Assembly: GCA_947498935.1 (NCBI GenBank)
Contig: CANMMM010000030.1
Span: 1 to 38,402, forward strand
DNA length: 38,402 nucleotides
Reading direction: 5' to 3'
DNA from: an uncultured Aquimarina sp.
Lineage (GTDB): Bacteria > Bacteroidota > Bacteroidia > Flavobacteriales > Flavobacteriaceae
The translations under genes were made by a program, and so were the position numbers. The first letter of the stretch is position 1; each line of letters starts with the position of its first letter. This document shows, in pieces, positions 8,181 through 17,064 of this stretch. The notes beneath the pieces were generated by a model that ran no database searches, was not told the origin of the DNA, and saw nothing but the letters and a program-made list of their open reading frames with translations.

Positions 8181-9269
8181 ATGAATTCTAAAACAATTGC
8201 ATATGGCATTCTTAGAGCCATCACTGCCGTAGTCGGTGTAGCACTATTACTATGGTTTTTATTTAAAATACAATCCATACTCTTATACATTACTTTTGCT
8301 GCGGTAATTTCATTAATGGGTAGGCCCTTAGTTCTTTTTCTAAAAAAGAAATTAAAGTTTCATAACACCCTAGCCGTAATGGTTACCTTATTGCTTACCA
8401 TCGGATTGTTTTTAAGTATCTTTCTACTGTTTGTACCTATTATATCAGAACAAGGACAACTTATCAGTGAAATCAGTATCAATGAGGTCAGTACAGAATT
8501 TACAGTATTGATTGAGGATATGAGTGACTTCTTTAAGATCAATGAAGTGAATATTGTAGAAATCATACAACAAACAGATGTGATGCAATTTCTAGACCTA
8601 AAAATTATTCCTAATTTGATTAACTCTTTCTTTAGTGGTTTTGGTGCTTTTTTTATAGGACTATTCTCTGTATTATTTATTTCATTCTTTTTACTCAAAG
8701 ACAGCCTCATTCTAGAAAACAGCCTGCTTGTATTTGCTAAAAAAGAAGATGAAAATAAATTCATGCGCGCTTTTACAAAGATTAAAGATTTGTTATCTCG
8801 CTATTTTGCAGGGCTCTTACTACAAGTAATCATCCTTTTTGTATTATACACCATACTACTCCTTATATTTGGCGTGCATAATGCGATCGCAGTAGCATTA
8901 ATTGCTGCTATCCTAAACCTAATTCCTTATGTAGGACCTTTATTCGGAGGGATTATGGTATTGATTTTAGCCACTACCAGTAATCTAGGGTTGGATTTCT
9001 CTTCGGTAATTTTGCCTAAACTTACCTATATTCTTATCGGGTATATCTGCATACAATTAATCGACAACTTTCTAAATCAGCCATTGATTTTTGGAAATAG
9101 TGTAAAATCACATCCATTGGAAATCTTTTTAGCAATTCTTATTTTTGGAGCTTTATTTGGCATCGGTGGATTAATTGTAGCCGTACCATTTTACACAGCT
9201 ATTAAGGTAATTGCCAAAGAATTTTTATCAGAGTACAAAATCGTAAAACAACTGACCAAAGAACTATAG
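8181..9269 (+). CDS. AI-2E/PerM-type membrane transporter
   Basis: 362 residues from ATG 8181. A longer frame from TTG 8088 would overlap the preceding gene and adds a non-membrane leader, so I reject it. The pattern is that of PF01594 (formerly DUF20): two N-terminal helices, a soluble segment of about 70 residues, then five to six helices including IAAILNLIPYVGPLFGGI, the family signature near the C-terminus. Members are exporters or Na+/H+ antiporters (PerM, TqsA, YtvI). Substrate unknown. Confidence 0.85.
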   Translation: MNSKTIAYGILRAITAVVGVALLLWFLFKIQSILLYITFAAVISLMGRPLVLFLKKKLKFHNTLAVMVTLLLTIGLFLSIFLLFVPIISEQGQLISEISINEVSTEFTVLIEDMSDFFKINEVNIVEIIQQTDVMQFLDLKIIPNLINSFFSGFGAFFIGLFSVLFISFFLLKDSLILENSLLVFAKKEDENKFMRAFTKIKDLLSRYFAGLLLQVIILFVLYTILLLIFGVHNAIAVALIAAILNLIPYVGPLFGGIMVLILATTSNLGLDFSSVILPKLTYILIGYICIQLIDNFLNQPLIFGNSVKSHPLEIFLAILIFGALFGIGGLIVAVPFYTAIKVIAKEFLSEYKIVKQLTKEL

Positions 9270-9285
9270 CCAATAGCTAAAAAAA

Positions 9286-10467
9286 TTGAACCACAAACTA
9301 CTACAACCAGCGATACAAGATTTTATTTTTGAACACTCCAAAAATGGAATCGATATTACCAAACTTATTCTAGCGGGCAGCCCTTTTGAAGGGATTTCTG
9401 CTCAGGAATTAGCGCAGCAAATTCAGGCCAAATATAAAACGAAAACCAAACTCCCTGAATGGAATCGCATCCAAGGCATTTATTATCCTCCGACACTTAA
9501 TCTAGAGCAAACATCTTCTGAAGCTACTGCACACTATAAAAGCCAACTTATTACAGGTAGTACACTAATAGATCTCACCGGAGGATTGGGTATCGACGAC
9601 TACTACTTAGCCAAAAAAGTAACACAACTCACACACTGTGAACTGAACACCACATTAAGTACCATAGCGCAACATAATTTTACTGTCCTAAAAGCTACAA
9701 ACATCACAACACATACAGGAGATGGATTGGCATTCCTAGCTACTGTAGATTCTGTAGATTGGATTTATATAGATCCCTCTAGAAGACATGATCAAAAGGG
9801 AAAAGTCTTTTTTCTAGAAGATTGCCTCCCTAATGTACCTGAACACTTATCGTCATTATACAGTAAGAGCAAAAACATTCTTATCAAAACCTCTCCACTA
9901 CTGGATATCAGTGCCGGCATACGTTCGCTAACAGGAGTAAAAGAAGTGCATGTAGTAGCAGTACAAAATGAAGTAAAAGAACTACTATGGGTATTAGAAC
10001 GAGGGTATACAGGTAATTGTACGATTCACAGCGCTAATATACGTACAGCTGATACATCAGTATTCACACATACTTTAAATGACACAACTTTAGTAGCTCC
10101 TTCATACACACTTCCTGCGCAATACCTCTACGAACCCAATGCTGCCATACTCAAAGGAGGTGGGTTTGCAGCAATCGCTACACAATACCAAGTACAGAAA
10201 CTACATCCTCACTCGCATCTATATACCAGCGATAGACAGATTGATTTCCCAGGTAGGCGTTTTGAAGTGCAACAGATACTTCCGTACCAAAAAAAAGTAT
10301 GGAAAAAAATGAAAATTGGACAGGCCAATATTACTACTCGTAATTTTCCTGAAACTGTAGCTAGTATCCGAAAAAAGTGGAATATCAAAGAAGGAGGTGA
10401 TACCTATCTTTTTTATACTACCGATTGCAATGATCAGCGCATCGTATTAATATGTCATAAAGTATAA
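9286..10467 (+). CDS. Class I SAM-dependent methyltransferase with THUMP-like domain
   Basis: 393 residues from a TTG start. An in-frame TAG lies 12 bp upstream and there is no early ATG, so TTG 9286 is the only reasonable start. The N-terminal part is helical. The AdoMet site is LIDLTGGLGIDDYYLAKK (about 100-117) and the active loop is IYIDPSRRHDQKGKVFFLEDC, a DPxRR form. The C-terminal part matches what I recall as a THUMP-like domain. Probably an RNA methyltransferase; the target is not known. It lies 16 bp after the transporter gene. Confidence 0.85.
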   Translation: MNHKLLQPAIQDFIFEHSKNGIDITKLILAGSPFEGISAQELAQQIQAKYKTKTKLPEWNRIQGIYYPPTLNLEQTSSEATAHYKSQLITGSTLIDLTGGLGIDDYYLAKKVTQLTHCELNTTLSTIAQHNFTVLKATNITTHTGDGLAFLATVDSVDWIYIDPSRRHDQKGKVFFLEDCLPNVPEHLSSLYSKSKNILIKTSPLLDISAGIRSLTGVKEVHVVAVQNEVKELLWVLERGYTGNCTIHSANIRTADTSVFTHTLNDTTLVAPSYTLPAQYLYEPNAAILKGGGFAAIATQYQVQKLHPHSHLYTSDRQIDFPGRRFEVQQILPYQKKVWKKMKIGQANITTRNFPETVASIRKKWNIKEGGDTYLFYTTDCNDQRIVLICHKV

Positions 10468-10469
10468 AG

Positions 10470-10506
10470 TCTTATACTCATTATAATACCCCCAAACAGT
10501 ATAAGA
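10470..10506. terminator. Hairpin between convergent genes
   Basis: TCTTATACT (10470-10478) and AGTATAAGA (10498-10506) form a 9-bp stem in the 48-bp gap between the methyltransferase and the response regulator. U-tracts are weak on both sides, so termination is plausible but not certain. Confidence 0.4.
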
Positions 10507-10515
10507 TATGCTATT

Positions 10516-11187
10516 TTACAACTCTGCGTTACGCAAAAAGATATGATGTTCTATCGCATGTATAACCAACCCTGCTATATTCTTAGACCCTGTTTTAACC
10601 AAGAGATTATTGCGATGTCCTTCTACGGTTCTAGGGCTTATACAAAGTTGATCCGCTATTTCGCTAGTGGTTTGTTGCTGACATATAAGGGTCAATACTT
10701 CTTTTTCTCTAGTTGTTAGATGCGACTCATTCTCCTTTATATTTTTAAATGCTCTAAGCGATGCCTCCTCTAGCATTTTCATAATATCCTGGTCATAGCT
10801 ATACCCTTTTACAGCTACTTCATTAATGGTATCTATCACCTTTTTAGGCGATGCATTTTTAATCAGATAAGCAACTGCTCCCTGTTGTATCATATTCACC
10901 ACAAATGGCTTGCTATAATAACTAGTCAGTGCTATAATCTTGATCGATGGATATTTCTTTTTAATAATCTTAGTGGCTTCTACACCATTAAGATCTGGCA
11001 TTTTTAAATCCATCAAAATTACTTCTGGTAGTGTTCTGCTAAGATTTAATTGTTTGATCAAATCATTTCCGTTGGCTGCTTCGATGATCATATCTATATT
11101 CGATTCTTGCCCCAAAATAAAAGACATTCCCTGTCGAAAAAGTGTTTCATCATCAGCCATAGCTAATGGAATGTAATTTTTTTTCAT
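10516..11187 (-). CDS. NarL/LuxR-type response regulator
   Basis: 223 residues from ATG 11187, which gives the normal start MKKNYIPLAMADDE. A longer TTG-type start at 11238 would extend far into the kinase gene. Receiver domain about 5-122 with acidic pair D12/D13, phosphoacceptor D60 (VILMDLKMPD), T88 and K110. LuxR-type HTH near the C-terminus: LTTREKEVLTLICQQQTTSE and ISPRTVEGHRNNLLVKTG. It overlaps the kinase gene by 35 bp, indicating a translationally coupled pair. Targets unknown. Confidence 0.92.
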   Translation of the reverse strand: MKKNYIPLAMADDETLFRQGMSFILGQESNIDMIIEAANGNDLIKQLNLSRTLPEVILMDLKMPDLNGVEATKIIKKKYPSIKIIALTSYYSKPFVVNMIQQGAVAYLIKNASPKKVIDTINEVAVKGYSYDQDIMKMLEEASLRAFKNIKENESHLTTREKEVLTLICQQQTTSEIADQLCISPRTVEGHRNNLLVKTGSKNIAGLVIHAIEHHIFLRNAEL

Positions 11188-12001
11188 GTGTGTGCTGAGG
11201 TTGTTTATTAATATATATGGTACACTGGAATCCTTCACTCAATTGACTATAAAAGCTAAATGTACCTTGGAGTATCGCTACTCGTGTTTCTATATTTTTA
11301 AGACCTATTCCTTTTTTTACTGCTGTATTAGTGGTATCAAATCCCTTTCCATTATCTACATACGCCACATAGAGTTGCTCCTGATCCTCCATGATATCCA
11401 GTGCGATATACGTTGCCTTTCCATGACGTACAGAGTTATTCAATAGTTCTTGTATGATTCTAAAAAGATGCAACTCTTCTTCTTTAGACAAATACCCATT
11501 ATACACTGTCTTATATGTAATCGCTACTTGCTGACTATTGATAAAAGCGTCGCACACTTCTTCTACTGCAGCTACTAATCCAAAATTCTCTAAGATAGGA
11601 GGTAATAAATTATGTGCCAATGTACGTGAGCTGTCTAAGGTCTGTGTAGTAACCTCTAGAATATGACACAACATATCGTTTGCATCCTCAAAATCTGGAG
11701 GTGTTCTATCTATCAATACATTGGTGGTAAGACTAATAACGGTAAGTTTTGCGCTAATGGCATCGTGTAAATCTTGTGCTATTCGTTTTCGCTCCTTTTC
11801 TTGGGTCTGAATAGTAGCATGTAACAGCTCTTTTTGGTAGGAGAGCTCTAAATTCGTTTTTTCGAGGGCAGTTTGTATAATTTTTTTCCGAGATAGGAAA
11901 AAAAATAGCACCAAGGCAATGCCCATAAGTAATACTACCAAAATAGCTATTAATACGATCATAGCAACCTGCGACTCTTCTTGTAATAATTCTTTTTCCA
12001 T
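11153..12001 (-). CDS. HisKA_3 sensor histidine kinase
   Basis: 282 residues. One transmembrane helix (about 12-36), a short coiled segment, then the HisKA_3 dimerisation motif ERKRIAQDLHDAISAKLT with phospho-acceptor His79. The HATPase_c domain has an N box ELLNNSVRHGKA and a G1 box VAYVDNGKGFD, with GIGLKNIETRV after it. There is no sensory domain of its own. The multi-pass protein encoded upstream, overlapping by 43 bp, probably supplies sensing. It pairs with the NarL-type regulator downstream. Confidence 0.92.
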   Translation of the reverse strand: MEKELLQEESQVAMIVLIAILVVLLMGIALVLFFFLSRKKIIQTALEKTNLELSYQKELLHATIQTQEKERKRIAQDLHDAISAKLTVISLTTNVLIDRTPPDFEDANDMLCHILEVTTQTLDSSRTLAHNLLPPILENFGLVAAVEEVCDAFINSQQVAITYKTVYNGYLSKEEELHLFRIIQELLNNSVRHGKATYIALDIMEDQEQLYVAYVDNGKGFDTTNTAVKKGIGLKNIETRVAILQGTFSFYSQLSEGFQCTIYINKQPQHTHEKKLHSISYG

Positions 12002-12597
12002 TCTACCGATACAAGTATTTGAAACACAATATACATTATGGCATTCGCTTTAAATAATAAATCATATAATTTAAAAGGAATATCAATAGCAAATACCAAA
12101 TTACCACTAGCAAAAATCAATGTACTACAGATAAGATACAGAAAAATCCCTACATTGACAATGATCAATGTGGGTCGCTGTAACTGTAATGACTTGTAGA
12201 AATATACAATAGCATAACTGATTAACAAAATTTGAGTAATGCTAATACCTATAGGATTATATTTCATCATCAGGCTGGGGTCTCTTATATATTGATAAGT
12301 CAATACACAAAGTGTAATCCCTCCCAAATAGTGAATAATTCTTTGTTTTAATAAGGAATGATAAAAAATGGATAGTAATATAAATTGTCCTATTAGAAAA
12401 ATCGTATTCATATATAGATTATTCTGATGTAGATAAAAAGCAATAAACATCATACTCGACAAAGTAATACTACTAAAGATCAGAAAAATCAGAAAAACAA
12501 CAAAAGCCTTATTTTTATGTAAGGCTTTTGCATAACAAAGTGTATTAAACAGTAATAATATATGACCCGTGTATATCAAATACTTTATAAGAGGCAT
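11959..12597 (-). CDS. Multi-pass membrane protein, putative sensor partner of kinase
   Basis: 212 residues with about seven hydrophobic helices and short loops, ending in a basic tail (WKKNYYKKSRRLL) consistent with a cytosolic C-terminus. No enzymatic motif is visible. The gene overlaps the kinase by 43 bp and follows the small Cys-motif gene by 14 bp. I infer a membrane sensing subunit for the kinase, which has only one helix. No named family recognised. Confidence 0.75.
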   Translation of the reverse strand: MPLIKYLIYTGHILLLFNTLCYAKALHKNKAFVVFLIFLIFSSITLSSMMFIAFYLHQNNLYMNTIFLIGQFILLSIFYHSLLKQRIIHYLGGITLCVLTYQYIRDPSLMMKYNPIGISITQILLISYAIVYFYKSLQLQRPTLIIVNVGIFLYLICSTLIFASGNLVFAIDIPFKLYDLLFKANAIMYIVFQILVSVEWKKNYYKKSRRLL

Positions 12598-12611
12598 ATG
12601 TTTACTGTTAT

Positions 12612-13034
12612 TTAGTTCAGTGGGCTTAGTTTATCACAATAAGGTGGACATGGTGCTGTTACATCAAAAATTCCACTACTTATCGTATCGCTTTTAGTAA
12701 CCGATACTCCATCTATCTTTCCATCTATGATATCTCTGTAGACACCATCTTTATCTTTTTGTGTACCTACAAGTAATACACGCTCTTCTACTGGACCGCC
12801 ATCTTCAGAACCTATAGCCATATACGCACGTACATCGATAGACTCATCTTTGGCTTTTTGCTGTGCTGTGGCTGCTGTGGCATCGTCTAATAGCCCTATT
12901 TCATTCAGTACTTCTACTAGATCGACTGCGGGGATTAAAAAAGCTTTGCAATTATCTGGGCATTTAGCCCTCCATGCATCGATCCATCCTTTAGCTACTG
13001 ATAAGGATACTGTGTTTTCGTCGTTTGGATTCAT
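12612..13034 (-). CDS. Conserved small protein with CPDNC and C-terminal CPPYC motifs
   Basis: 140 residues, acidic, without signal peptide. The opening SLSVAKGWIDAWRAKCPDNC and AFLIP, and the ending APCPPYCDKLSPLN, resemble a set of uncharacterised Bacteroidota proteins that I recall by a W-x-x-x-[WY] opening, an LVGVD-like strand (here RVLLVGTQ) and a terminal CPxYC-SPLN. The family has no function known to me. It is the first gene of the two-component operon, 14 bp before the membrane gene, so a link to signalling is possible. The paired cysteines could bind metal or form disulphides. Confidence 0.65.
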   Translation of the reverse strand: MNPNDENTVSLSVAKGWIDAWRAKCPDNCKAFLIPAVDLVEVLNEIGLLDDATAATAQQKAKDESIDVRAYMAIGSEDGGPVEERVLLVGTQKDKDGVYRDIIDGKIDGVSVTKSDTISSGIFDVTAPCPPYCDKLSPLN

Positions 13035-13288
13035 GTTGTTTTAGTTTATGTATGAGTAAATTATTCTTTTGTGTATCGTTCACTGTTACCGTCTATCACT
13101 CGCTACACTCAGCATATATACCATTATACTTGCTGCCTCATCTATTTTCCAAACTTTACTACCTCGGTATTTAAGCTACTGTACATAATTAGGAAACCTA
13201 GTATATACAATAGATTTACTTCTCTATGATCACTGCGCTTTTGTAAATCACGAAGAATATATACGTTATTCAATTTGCTATCAAAACG

Positions 13289-13380
13289 ATCTTTTGCCCC
13301 CCAAATTTTGTAATTTTTGAGTTTTCGAACGCTGCTATGCAACTAAAAAAGTGCAAACTATCTTATTAAAATAGTGTAAA
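13289..13380. repeat. Degenerate copy of the GCGCTGCTATG-core repeat
   Basis: CGATCTTTTGC, AAATTTTGTAATTTTTGAG and TTCGAACGCTGCTATGCAA match 4998-5049 closely. Two AAAAAGTGCAAAC / AATAGTGTAAAC remnants of the right-end motif follow. No coding content. Confidence 0.55.
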
Positions 13381-13632
13381 CTTTAGGATATAAAAGTATA
13401 ACAAAATCCTTTGCTTTTATTTAAAAACATCAAAAAAATCACGGGATTATTCCTTTTTATACTGATTTACAGAAGCTTTGCTAATCACTATTCCTTATTA
13501 TCAATACCCTCATTCAATACACTCATTTACAGTAACTTTATATCAAAAAACCACAAACAAGCGAATTATCTTATTAATTTTTACGGTATTTACACATTTA
13601 TTTTACGCGTATATTGCAAACATTTCCATATA

Positions 13633-13688
13633 GAACTCACCTTGACTTTTTCTTTTCCCTAAAAAATGACTGAAGTTAAGATGAGTTC
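13633..13688. repeat. 56-bp inverted-repeat element (short MITE)
   Basis: GAACTCACCTTGACTT (13633-13648) and AAGTTAAGATGAGTTC (13673-13688) are 16-bp inverted repeats with two mismatches. The left half, through TTTTTCTTTTCCCTAAAAAATGA, is nearly identical to 20339-20375. It is probably an internally deleted copy of the element at 20339-20497. Confidence 0.65.
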
Positions 13689-13710
13689 GTATAAAAAATT
13701 CCCTATACAA

Positions 13711-15000
13711 CTAACTAGTTCTATTATCTATAAAAATGATAGGCTTACGGCTCATTACTGGGTATTTCATAGCATGTAGTTCTGCTTGTGTATGTAGTAC
13801 TATCTCAGGAATGACTCTAAGTTGTGCTTGCAGCTGCGCTTTTAGTGCTTTTTGGTCAGATGCATGTAGCGTGTCTTCGAGATGAATATATACTGCATCC
13901 ATACCTATGGCATCTGTACGTACTTCTATAATGTAGAGCGTAACAGCCGTATGGCTATTGAGTACTTCTATGATGCTTTGTGGGTAGAGTGTCGTACCCT
14001 TATACTTGATCATTTGCTTTTTTCGTCCTAGTATAGGACTCAATCGCTGAGTCGTACGACCACAACTACATGGAGTGGTATGCACTTGTACCATATCGCC
14101 TGTGGCATACCTAATTAATGGCATGGCTTCTACGCCTAGTGTGGTAATCACAAGCTCCCCTACTGCTCCATCTGCTACGGGTATTCCTTGGTCATCTACT
14201 ACCTCGGTGATAATCAATTCGGGTTGATGGTGTCCCCCCTGCTGTGCTGCACATTCTGTAAATGCGGTACTCATCTCAGTAGATGCATAGGTCGCATAGA
14301 GTGCAATATCCCATTTTTCTTGGATACTCTGCCCCAATGCATTGAGTGTAAAATCTTGATTTCGAATTGGCTCTCCGATACACACTGCAGCTTTTACGGA
14401 TGTATTTTTATAATCGATTCCGTTTGCCTCTGCATAGGCAATCAGTTTTAGTAAAAAAGAGGGGACTGCTATCAGATAGGTACTCTGAAATCGCTGTATC
14501 GAATCCCACTGCAATGCAGGAACTCCTGCTCCTACGCGTACCATCGCAGCTCCTATTTTTCGTATCCCCAAAAAGTAAGCAACCCCTGCCATGAATCTTT
14601 TATCTAAGGTAGTGGTGATCTGTACCACTTCTTCCGAGGTGATACCCGCAATGCGAAGTGCATGTGCTTCATTAGTGGCCAATCGATCAAGGTCTGTATC
14701 GGTCAGTGCCAGAGTTACTGGTTTGCCCAAAGTTCCTGAAGTAGTTACATAATCGACTACTGCCGACTTGGGTACACATAAGAAATCTTCGTTATGGGTT
14801 TGTAAATGCTCTTTGGTAGTAATTGGAATTTTTGTGAGGTCTTTTAAGGTCTGTATTGTAGCGATATCTATAGCATGTGTGTCGAATAAACGCTGGTAAT
14901 ACGTAGAATGGCTTGCTACATATTGGAGTACTGCTTGCAATTGCTGTAATTGTTGCTGTTCTATCGTAGCTATTGGTGCGTATTCTGTAGGTGTATTCAT
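13711..15000 (-). CDS. PaaK-like phenylacetate-CoA ligase / adenylate-forming enzyme
   Basis: 429 residues from ATG 15000; GTG 15024 would add eight. ANL superfamily, PaaK branch: phosphate-binding loop TTSGTLGKPVTLALT, adenine-site YATYASTEMS, and the hinge and C-terminal domain with LIRYATGDM, CSCGRTTQRLSPILGRKKQM and KGTTLYPQSI. The CSCGR segment is typical of PaaK-like enzymes. It activates a carboxylate as acyl-AMP and usually makes a CoA thioester. There is no phenylacetate catabolic cluster nearby, so the substrate is open. Rich in Gln and Thr compared with its neighbours. Confidence 0.85.
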   Translation of the reverse strand: MNTPTEYAPIATIEQQQLQQLQAVLQYVASHSTYYQRLFDTHAIDIATIQTLKDLTKIPITTKEHLQTHNEDFLCVPKSAVVDYVTTSGTLGKPVTLALTDTDLDRLATNEAHALRIAGITSEEVVQITTTLDKRFMAGVAYFLGIRKIGAAMVRVGAGVPALQWDSIQRFQSTYLIAVPSFLLKLIAYAEANGIDYKNTSVKAAVCIGEPIRNQDFTLNALGQSIQEKWDIALYATYASTEMSTAFTECAAQQGGHHQPELIITEVVDDQGIPVADGAVGELVITTLGVEAMPLIRYATGDMVQVHTTPCSCGRTTQRLSPILGRKKQMIKYKGTTLYPQSIIEVLNSHTAVTLYIIEVRTDAIGMDAVYIHLEDTLHASDQKALKAQLQAQLRVIPEIVLHTQAELHAMKYPVMSRKPIIFIDNRTS

Positions 15001-15024
15001 TACTAGAGCATAAAGCGAGGTCAC

Positions 15025-15483
15025 TATTACTGCTGTAAAGATGCAATGTTTTTTTGGATTTTACACAGCTTATACTTCTTGGATAGTATTTCTTATATCG
15101 CTTATTGATCTGACTTATTTTATGTACTAGTCCTGCGTTATGAGGGTTGGAAAAGCTATAACACTTAATAAATTGGTCTAAACTTTTTCAATATTTCTAG
15201 CCATGCTCTAAATCTTCTACTACATAAAATATGTAGTAACTATATAGTGATATTGATTTCGGAGCATGATGCTTTGCGTTAGGGATAGCAGTGGAAATCC
15301 CACAGCATCGACCTTAGGAGATGCGAGGAATTGGAACGTATAGCCCGACCCCCGACCTAAGAAGGGGGTAACGCCCAAAAATAAAGATATATACAGATTG
15401 CTAACGTATTGTTTCAGAAATTAAATATTTTCGCCATTCTAGTAAGGAAGTGGTGTACACTTTTGATTAAAAAATAACCGATT
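15025..15483. other. 459-bp gap between divergent genes, holding a structured element
   Basis: It holds structured-element copy 3 (15276-15376). A degenerate GTCTAAACTTTTTCAATA at 15176-15193 resembles the right-end motif in reverse. Neither promoter shows a clear TAnnTTTG box; TATTTTCG at 15426 is one mismatch off, for rdgB. Confidence 0.4.
15276..15376 (-). repeat. Structured intergenic element, copy 3
   Basis: On the minus strand it runs GGGCGTTACCCCC to TATCCCTAACGC. Hairpin 1 is CCCCC-TTCTTAGGTC-GGGGG and hairpin 2 is GCATC-TCCTAAGGTC-GATGC, so both loops carry nearly the same 10 nt. It is very similar to copy 4. This is the one copy not lying 3' of a same-strand gene. Confidence 0.75.
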
Positions 15484-16062
15484 ATGAAACTTGTTTTTGC
15501 GACTAATAACCTCAATAAATTAAAAGAAGTACAGGCACTAGTTCCAAAGCATATCACTTTAGTGAGCTTGGCTGATATTGGATGTACGGAAGATATTCCC
15601 GAAACGGCGGCTACCATAGAAGGAAATGCGATCTTAAAAGCGGAATATATACAGGAGCGCTATGGGTATGACTGTTTTGCTGATGATACTGGATTAGAAG
15701 TGAGTGCTCTGAATGGCGAGCCTGGCGTGTATTCTGCTCGTTATGCTGGTTTGGCGAAAGATGCGCAAGCAAATATGCAAAAATTATTGACCAATCTAGC
15801 GAATAAAAGTGATCGAACTGCACAATTTAAAACAGTCGTTGCACTGTATATTAATGGAGCAATGCAAACATTTACAGGTATCTGCAAAGGAACTATCACT
15901 ACAGAGCAAAAGGGTGGTAAAGGATTTGGGTATGATCCTATTTTTCAGCCTGAGGGGTATTCAGAAACCTTTGCGCAACTGGAATTAGAGACTAAAAATC
16001 AAATTAGTCATCGTGGTAAAGCGGTGTCGCAATTGATTGATTTCTTATCAGCTACATCATAG
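15484..16062 (+). CDS. rdgB: RdgB/HAM1 non-canonical purine NTP pyrophosphatase
   Basis: 192 residues, the normal length. It hydrolyses ITP, dITP and XTP to monophosphates to keep damaged purines out of nucleic acids. Motifs: [12 protein letters not shown] at the N-terminus, the metal-binding region [42 protein letters not shown] and the C-terminal [10 protein letters not shown]. It converges with the CPBP gene across an 8-bp gap. Confidence 0.95.
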   Translation: MKLVFATNNLNKLKEVQALVPKHITLVSLADIGCTEDIPETAATIEGNAILKAEYIQERYGYDCFADDTGLEVSALNGEPGVYSARYAGLAKDAQANMQKLLTNLANKSDRTAQFKTVVALYINGAMQTFTGICKGTITTEQKGGKGFGYDPIFQPEGYSETFAQLELETKNQISHRGKAVSQLIDFLSATS

Positions 16063-16070
16063 CATGGGGG

Positions 16071-16700
16071 CTATACTCCTGGAAAGGCTAGCATTTCGCC
16101 CATGCCTACCGTAAACAACCAATTGCCGTAAATGGCATGTTCTATGGTGACTAAATTGGTAGATTTTGTCTTATGATAGGTGTAGGCAAATAGCAGTCCC
16201 CCGATAAAGGTGAGTACCTGTACTAAGAAACTCTGTAAAAAAATATGAGCCAATGAGAATAAAATGGCGTTGATAAACATGCATAACCACGGATTGGCAA
16301 ATAAGGATTGGTATCGCTCATAAAAGAAGGTTCTGTATACGATTTCTTGTGGCCAGACAGAGAAAAAGCTGTATACAAACAAAATAGTAATCCACATGAG
16401 GGGTTTCTGTAGTACTACTGCAAATAATTTTTCTGGTGCTATCCAATATACATACACTATGGTTACTACAGCAATGATTAGGAGCTTGCCGACTGTTTGC
16501 TTCCAAAATGAAGGCCAGTCCAAACCTTTGGTAGGCATCAATTTTAATAGTTTTGCTCTTTTTAGGTATACTAACATAGCGATAAAACCAATAAGTACTA
16601 ATGCTATTTTAATCGCTATGGGATAGTTGATCAAAAAACTAATGGGGAGTACTACAAATATGAAAAATAATTCCAACCCTTTGGATACGGTGGCTTGCAT
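16071..16700 (-). CDS. CPBP-family intramembrane protease homologue
   Basis: 209 residues with about six to seven membrane helices. ABI/CAAX motifs: WPQEIVYRTFFYER (motif 1, normally EExxxR, here Gln118-Glu119), FSLAH (motif 2 His) and EHAIYGN (motif 3 HxxxN). Loss of the first Glu may alter or reduce activity, although QE variants are, from memory, frequent in Bacteroidota. Substrate unknown; relatives include prenyl proteases and bacteriocin-immunity proteins. Confidence 0.8.
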   Translation of the reverse strand: MQATVSKGLELFFIFVVLPISFLINYPIAIKIALVLIGFIAMLVYLKRAKLLKLMPTKGLDWPSFWKQTVGKLLIIAVVTIVYVYWIAPEKLFAVVLQKPLMWITILFVYSFFSVWPQEIVYRTFFYERYQSLFANPWLCMFINAILFSLAHIFLQSFLVQVLTFIGGLLFAYTYHKTKSTNLVTIEHAIYGNWLFTVGMGEMLAFPGV

Positions 16701-16825
16701 ATAAAAATGTATTAGAAATATTGTGAATCATGGCTTTCGGTGATACCTATCACCATTGCTCCACTAATTTCTGTATAAAATTTTAAAAATGTACGTTTTT
16801 TAACCCTATTTATGTATTAGTGCTT

Positions 16826-16908
16826 AGAAGTTTTTGAGTTCCGTAGCGCTGTTATGCAATAAAAAATTACTGCTTTTGATCACAAAATCTAAAAAGTGTA
16901 AACTACTT
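16826..16908. repeat. Degenerate GCGCTGCTATG-core repeat with right end
   Basis: TTTTTGAGTTCCGTAGCGCT and GTTATGCAATAAAAAATTAC match the core of 4959-5126. TTTTGATCACAAAATC follows, and the degenerate right end GTAAACTACTTC closes it. The left inverted end is not clear. Confidence 0.5.
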
Positions 16909-16970
16909 CTGAGTAATAAAGTAGATTTAACAAAATATACTGCGTAACTCGACGTGTCTATTGAACACAA

Positions 16971-17000
16971 AAAAAGTCTCTTTATGCAAGAGACTTTTTT
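16971..17000. terminator. Strong orphan hairpin, terminator-like on both strands
   Basis: AAAAAGTCTCTT (16971-16982) pairs with AAGAGACTTTTTT (16988-17000) around a 5-nt loop TATGC. T-runs follow on either strand. No gene ends here: the nearest upstream plus gene is more than 900 bp away and the minus gene starts at 16700. It may terminate an unseen small RNA or shield the neighbouring units. Confidence 0.6.
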
Positions 17001-17007
17001 GAAAAAA

Positions 17008-17064
17008 ATGAAAAAACAAATTTGGGGTATATTTATTTTATCATTTCAGGTAATAAAAAACTAA
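17008..17064 (+). pseudogene. 18-codon signal-peptide-like stub
   Basis: ATG 17008 reads MKKQIWGIFILSFQVIKN then TAA 17062-17064. The first 14 residues look like the start of an exported protein. No continuation was recognised in other frames. It may be a decayed gene, a leader peptide or chance. Confidence 0.2.

Larger units (their letters stand above)
13035..13710. other. 676-bp gene-free, repeat-bearing gap
   Basis: It contains a relative of the 4959-5126 repeat (13289-13380) and a 56-bp short inverted-repeat element (13633-13688). Two short open frames (13142-13342 minus, 13411-13662 plus) fall in or across these repeats and look like chance. I see no RNA gene. Confidence 0.5.

Noticed and set aside
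13142..13342. 66-codon minus-strand frame
   Set aside because: Its 5' part lies in the repeat at 13289-13380; there is no recognisable domain, and the residue pattern looks random.
13411..13662. 83-codon plus-strand frame with a hydrophobic start
   Set aside because: The end runs into the short MITE, the start follows a worn repeat, and the composition simply reflects AT-rich sequence.
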